A DNA stretch of 64,000 nt from Panopea generosa. Lineage: Eukaryota > Mollusca > Bivalvia > Adapedonta > Hiatellidae. The notes below the pieces were generated by a model. That model was not told where the DNA came from. It saw only the letters and a list, made by a program, of their open reading frames with translations, and did not search any database. A program made the position numbers and the translations under genes. This document shows positions 59,820 to 64,000 of the stretch, piece by piece. The stretch is taken from NCBI GenBank assembly GCA_029582155.1, contig CM055912.1:992001-1056000 (forward strand), written 5' to 3'. Every line of letters begins with the position of its first letter. Position 1 is the first letter of the stretch.

Positions 59820-60480
59820 TTCTTCAAGAAAAATGCACTATTTGATCTTGTGTGCACTCTGGCACCTGCATTTTTCATTTGATTCTCACTTAACTTTCAC
59901 AGTAGTTATATAAGCATAGTAACTCGAACAAGCTCTTGAACTGGCCAAATCAGAGTATTAATGCCAGAGCAATGGCCCTTGAATTGTCAAAAACTACATT
60001 ATTTGACCTTGTGTGTACTCTAGTACCAGCATTTTTCATTTGATTCTCACCAAACTTATACAGTTGTTGTATAACTATAATATCTTGGATACATTCTTGA
60101 ACTGGCAAAATTGGGTAATTGATATCTGAGTTTAGCCCTTCAATCGTCAAAAATTGCATTATTTGACCTTGTGTGCTTCTAGTACTCGCAACTTTCATTT
60201 GTTGTTAACCAGCCTTACGTATTACGTAGTTATAAATATAACACTATTTTAGACAAGTTCTTGAACTGGTGAAATTGGATAACTATTGTCATATTTATGG
60301 CCTTTAAATCATCAAAAAAGGATAATCTGATGATGTCTTATACACTCTAGCACTCACAGTTTATATTTGGTCTTCATTAAACTTACACAGTTATTGTGTA
60401 ATCATAATATCTTGGACAAGTGTTTGACATTGTCTCCTCTACCACAGGTGAGCGATTTTCTGTCAGTCTAGCTCTCTTGT
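59820..60480. repeat. Interspersed repeat with ~148-bp tandem units
   Basis: About four imperfect units share 'TCTTGAACTGG', 'TCAAAAA', 'ATTATTTGACCTTGTGTG' and 'TTTCATTTGATTCTCAC'. It ends with CACAGGTGAGCGATTTTCTG, an ending that I associate with a common mollusc repeat family and which echoes the hairpin at 48527. Confidence 0.7.
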
Positions 60481-60816
60481 TTAATTTTGTGCTTCCAATC
60501 CTTAAATAATAAAGGAGATAGTTGAGTGTTGCATTCACCCTTTGCTAAACAGTAACAGTAGATATTATTTCACTTCGATCTAAACTTACTATACTGACAT
60601 TGTATGTAACAGATTTATACTGAAATGAATTTTAGATCCATTTTCATACAAAAGCTAAAAGGGCTGGGAAGCTGAAGTTGCACTTTTTTTTAATACTGTA
60701 ACACTATTTTATAAATAAATGAATGAAATTTTTTATTTAAATGTGCCTGCCAATATTAAATTCCTGTTGTGAGGTATGATATCTCCTTGTTTCTCTTAGA
60801 ATTGTCTAAGCTGGGC

Positions 60817-61128
60817 TCAAGTCTGCTGAGGTTGTGAGCTTGTGCCCCACTTTATGTGAAATTGTGTACCATTTATATTTTGTACTTGTGGGAGGATAGT
60901 AATTCTACTCAGATCGCAGCGGTGGTCTGGTGAGGTTGTGAGCTTGTGCCCCATTTTATGTGAAATAGTGTACCATTTATATTTTGTACTTGTGGGAGGA
61001 TAGTAATTCTACTCAGATCACAGCGGTGGTCTGGTGAGGTTGTGAGCTTGTGCCCCATTTTATGTGAAATAGTGTACCATTTATATTTTGTACTTGTGGG
61101 AGGATAGTGATTCTACTGAGATCACAGT
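60817..61128. repeat. 104-bp tandem repeat, three copies, abutting a SINE
   Basis: Exactly 104 bp apart, the words GGTGGTCTGGTGAGG... start near 60921 and 61025, with an earlier diverged start near 60817. The third repeat boundary, at 61129, has GGTGGTCTGGTGGTAGAGC and continues as a SINE instead of another unit. So each unit begins with a piece of the SINE head. Confidence 0.9.
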
Positions 61129-61440
61129 GGTGGTCTGGTGGTAGAGCATCCATCTCGCATGCGGAAAGTTGTTTGATTTTATCCTTGGCTGGATTATACA
61201 AAAGACTTGCAAAATAGAAACTTTCACACTTGGTCACTAGATCAGCATTTATAGGATAGTTTTAGGTCTGGTCTACTAGATGTCAGTATAATATGACTGG
61301 GCAGGGTATCATACCATGTGTCTGCTGTATGACATTCCAGTGTGGCAGCATTCAGCATACTGTCTCAAGTAGACACTGTCGCAATATAACTGAAAAATTG
61401 TTGAAAGCGACACTAAACACCATACAACAAAACAACATCA
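61129..61440 (+). mobile_element. tRNA-derived SINE (Ala-like head), diverged copy
   Basis: The head GGTCTGGTGGTAGAGCATCC, then 'CATCTCGCATGCGG' (anticodon arm) and a decayed B box 'TTTGATTTTATCC'. The body has 'TCTAGTCTACTAGATGTCAG'-like text. The tail TGTTGAAAGCGACACTAAAC is followed by 'ACCATACAACA'. Partner of the copy at 62383-62700. Confidence 0.75.
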
Positions 61441-62380
61441 ATAGATGTTGTATATAACCTGGATTGTGTTGAAAATGACATTATACACCAGTTTGATAAA
61501 ACTAAAAACAACAAAACAATAACCCTGAGCATTGTTTTTTTCCAGACATTAGTCCATGCATTGTCGAGGGATTACGCATGATATGTTTTTCCACAATATT
61601 ATATACGTGTTGTGGTCACCTTACCAAACCTTTCCTTGGGGCTACACGAGTAATTGCAAGTGAAGTCCACAGTGGCCATTGTTCTATGTAGAGTTGGACA
61701 TGGGTTCACAGTACTGCAGAGACTGAACTGACACTCTTTAAAAAAAAACACATACATAATTTTAAAAATATTAAGCGGTATTCTTGTCGGATTTCAGAAT
61801 TTCAAAAAAACAAAATCAAAATGATTGTGTTGGTTATTAAAAACAAGGAAACAAACTGTCCATTAGAATCTTGTATTGTAAATAAGTAAATTGCACCATA
61901 TTTCTTTGTGGGTTTTGTCTAAAAACTCTGTGCAAAGCGATAGTCAACATCTCTGGTACACAAATACATTATTTCCCTAAATTACTTTCATTTGATAAAT
62001 ATAAGACTAATAAGTTTTGGTTACTTTGAGTTAAATGTAAGTCACTTATCCAAAGCTAAAAACTAAAATCAAGATGACTGACTGAGACTACGCCTGCCGT
62101 TTTCAATACTTGTAGAAGGGAAAATAGCTAGGAGACCGGGAAAATACTAAAAGGACACATTCGAATCTAGGTTATAAGTCATAACTCTTAGCACAGTGCA
62201 CTCTGGGAGAGATTGTAGGATGACGTCCTTTATTAAATTGTGGTGTCTAATTGAAATATTACCTTTTTATATTGTTCTTTTTTCCAAACAGTAATTTTTT
62301 TCCGGTGATATATAAACTGAATAAATATTTACAGACAGAAAAAATATTTACGACCAAAATGTGCATGATTTAGTAAAACT
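61441..62380. other. Unannotated stretch
   Basis: No gene recognised. An acceptor-like TTTTTTCCAG is at 61547-61556, but no open frame of interest follows. AT-rich otherwise. Confidence 0.4.
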
Positions 62381-62382
62381 CA

Positions 62383-62700
62383 GACCGTGGCATGGTCTAG
62401 TGGTAGAGCGTCCGCTTCGCATGCGGCAGGTCGTGGGTTCAATCCCTGGCCGGGTCATACCAAAGACTTTAAAAATGGTACTAGAAGCTTCCTCGCTTGA
62501 CGCTCAGCATTTAGAGGAGAGTTCTAGGTCTGGTCGGCCCGGTGTCAGTATAATGTCACTGGGTGGGGTATCATACCATGTGTCTGCGGCATGATACTCC
62601 AGTGTGACAGCGCTTAAAATACTGTCTCAAGTAGACACCATCGCGATATGACTGAAAAATTGTTGAAAGCGACGCTAAACACCATACAACAACTACAACA
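62383..62700 (+). mobile_element. tRNA-derived SINE (Ala-like head), good copy
   Basis: The head reads GCATGGTCTAGTGGTAGAGC (A box), CCGCTTCGCATGCGG (anticodon arm with loop TTCGCAT, anticodon CGC) and GTGGGTTCAATCCC (B box). The body includes 'GGTCGGCCCGGTGTCAGTAT'. The conserved tail is TTGTTGAAAGCGACGCTAAAC-like followed by 'ACCATACAACAAC'. The tail is of a type shared by many mollusc SINEs. The same head makes the 79-bp array at 40.7 kb. Confidence 0.8.
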
Positions 62701-62840
62701 TAATAAAACTCAATATTGAAAAATAATAACAGTAAACTGCATCCATAGAATATATCAGTTTACCAATAATGGTATCTTTGATATACCGTATTGTTTTTAT
62801 GACCTATTACTACAATATCTTTTCAATTCTTTGCTTAGTA

Positions 62841-63016
62841 GGTGTAAACCCACCATTGATTTTTGTTCTTTTCCGAGTTTCCATAATAGATAATAGAATA
62901 TGTCATTCATTTCTCTTATAATATTGACAGGGTATTTAGTGTTACCCCTGTACTTTCGTTCATGTATCCGAGGTACAAAAGTTGAGCCCATTGTCTGGAC
63001 TGGCTCCTGTTACACC
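62841..63016. mobile_element. Short relative of the CCACCATTG element
   Basis: Starts GGTGTAAACCCACCATTGAT and matches the first ~32 bp of the 470-bp elements, then diverges. It ends CTCCTGTTACACC, whose reverse complement starts GGTGTAA. About 176 bp. It may be a deletion derivative or a related MITE. Confidence 0.45.
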
Positions 63017-63224
63017 ATCATACATGCTTAAGAGACAATTTATGAGCTGATTTCTATTAAAATAGTCCATGCTTTTTTACCATACCACACTATGATAACT
63101 AACCAAAATTGGATTATGATGTGATCATAATTTTAGACTAGTTCTAAAGGCTTGTGATGTTAACTGGGGATAATACTGTTAAAGGGAGGTGTCTGTGTTA
63201 TATTTTGTTATACATGTCATCTAT

Positions 63225-64000
63225 TGTTATGTTTGGTTTGTTTTCAGAACTGAATGTGTACATATTCAGACACCTGTGTACCTGATCCATTTATTGTTAT
63301 GTTTGGTTTGTTTTTAGGACTCAATGTGTATATATGTCAGACACCTGTGTACCTGATCCATTTATTGTTATGTAATGTTTGTTTTTAGGACTGAATGTTT
63401 ATGTATGTCAAACCAGACAACTGTGTACCTGATCCATTTATTGTTATGTTCGGTTTGTTTATGTATGTCAGACACGTCCTGTGTACCTGATCCGTTTATT
63501 GTTATGTTTGGTTAGTTTTTAGTACTGAATGTGTACGTATTCAGACACCAGTGTACCTGATCCATTAATTGTAATGTTTGGTTTGTTTTTAGTACTGAAT
63601 GTGTACGTATTCAGACACCAGTGTACCTGATCCATTAATTGTAATGTTTGGTTAGTTTTTAGTACTGAATGTGTACGTATTCAGACACCTGTGTACCTGA
63701 TCCATTTATTGTTATGTTTGGTTTGATTTTAAGACTGAATGTGTACATATGTCAGACACCTGTGTACCTGATCCATTTATTGTTATGTTTGGTTTGTTTT
63801 CAGGACTTAATGTGTGCGTATGTCTGACACCTGTCTTCCAGATCCATTTATTGTTATGTTTGGTTTGTTTTCAGGACTGAATGTGTGCGTATTTCAGACA
63901 CCTGTGTACCTGATCCATTTATTGTTATGTTTGGTTTGATTTTAGGACTGAATATGTACTAAGTCAGACACCTGTGTACTTGATCCATTTATTGTTATGT
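63225..64000. repeat. ~70-bp tandem repeat, runs off the window
   Basis: About eleven copies of a 68-71-bp unit: CTGATCCATTTATTGTTATG, then TTTGGTTTGTTTTCAGGACT, then GAATGTGTACATATTCAGAC, then ACCTGTGTAC. Several units contain TTTGTTTTCAG|GACT, which looks like a splice acceptor. The array continues past 64000. Confidence 0.95.

Noticed and set aside
62383-62455. Functional tRNA-Ala (CGC) gene
   Set aside because: The anticodon arm is convincing, but the acceptor stem has mismatches and extra bases before the A box, and the sequence continues into a SINE body with a conserved tail.

Overview
This window looks like repeat-rich nuclear DNA of a marine lophotrochozoan, most likely a bivalve or gastropod mollusc. 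The reasons are AT-rich intergenic DNA, spliced genes with GT-AG introns, tRNA-derived SINEs ending in the GAAAGCGACGCTAAAC-type tail, interspersed repeats beginning AGCTCACCTGAGCC or carrying blocks of 'GTGACCTTGACC', and a RING-less B-box/coiled-coil/propeller gene of the kind that is expanded in bivalves. Species cannot be determined from the sequence. Only one complete gene can be read with confidence: a two-exon TRIM-like gene at 28369-32876.

Layout. 1-10.5 kb: a 33-bp minisatellite with higher-order structure, a TTAA-ended MITE, a decayed C2H2 zinc-finger locus, a 39-bp minisatellite, and a 3.9-kb array of about fifty 77-bp tRNA-like units. 11.3-21.2 kb: a graveyard of transposons. It holds a Tc1/mariner transposase remnant, a non-LTR (LINE) reverse transcriptase remnant on the minus strand with two smaller elements nested in it, then a ~6.3-kb decayed element with inverted arms. 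That element carries a broken THAP-domain plus DDE transposase and a second gene on the opposite strand, an architecture like the ISL2EU/Harbinger-related group, and contains a second Tc1 fragment. 21.4-26.8 kb: 16-bp and 19-bp minisatellites, an interspersed repeat and a SINE fragment. 28.3-32.9 kb: the B-box gene, with GAGT and GTGC microsatellites in its intron. 33-42 kb: several tandem arrays, a hAT-like MITE, two tRNA-derived SINEs and a 79-bp tRNA-like array related to the 77-bp one.

42.1-55.7 kb is a direct tandem duplication: copy A 42142-51673 (9532 bp) and copy B 51674-55702 (4029 bp). The aligned parts differ at only three bases that I found, but three large blocks (1499, 1726 and 2278 bp) are present only in A. 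The first block is a clean mobile insertion with an empty site in B. 55.7-64 kb holds further tandem arrays, three SINEs and a few exon-like stretches that may belong to an unrecognised gene.

Two themes run through the window. One is repeated growth of tRNA-like SINE heads into tandem arrays (77, 79, 32 and 104 bp units). The other is a family of ~470-bp elements with ends GGTGTAACC...CCACCATTG and a 4-bp A/T target duplication, seen once inside the LINE, twice in the copy-A insertion, and perhaps as a short relative near the right end. No CRISPR, operon or prokaryotic feature is present.
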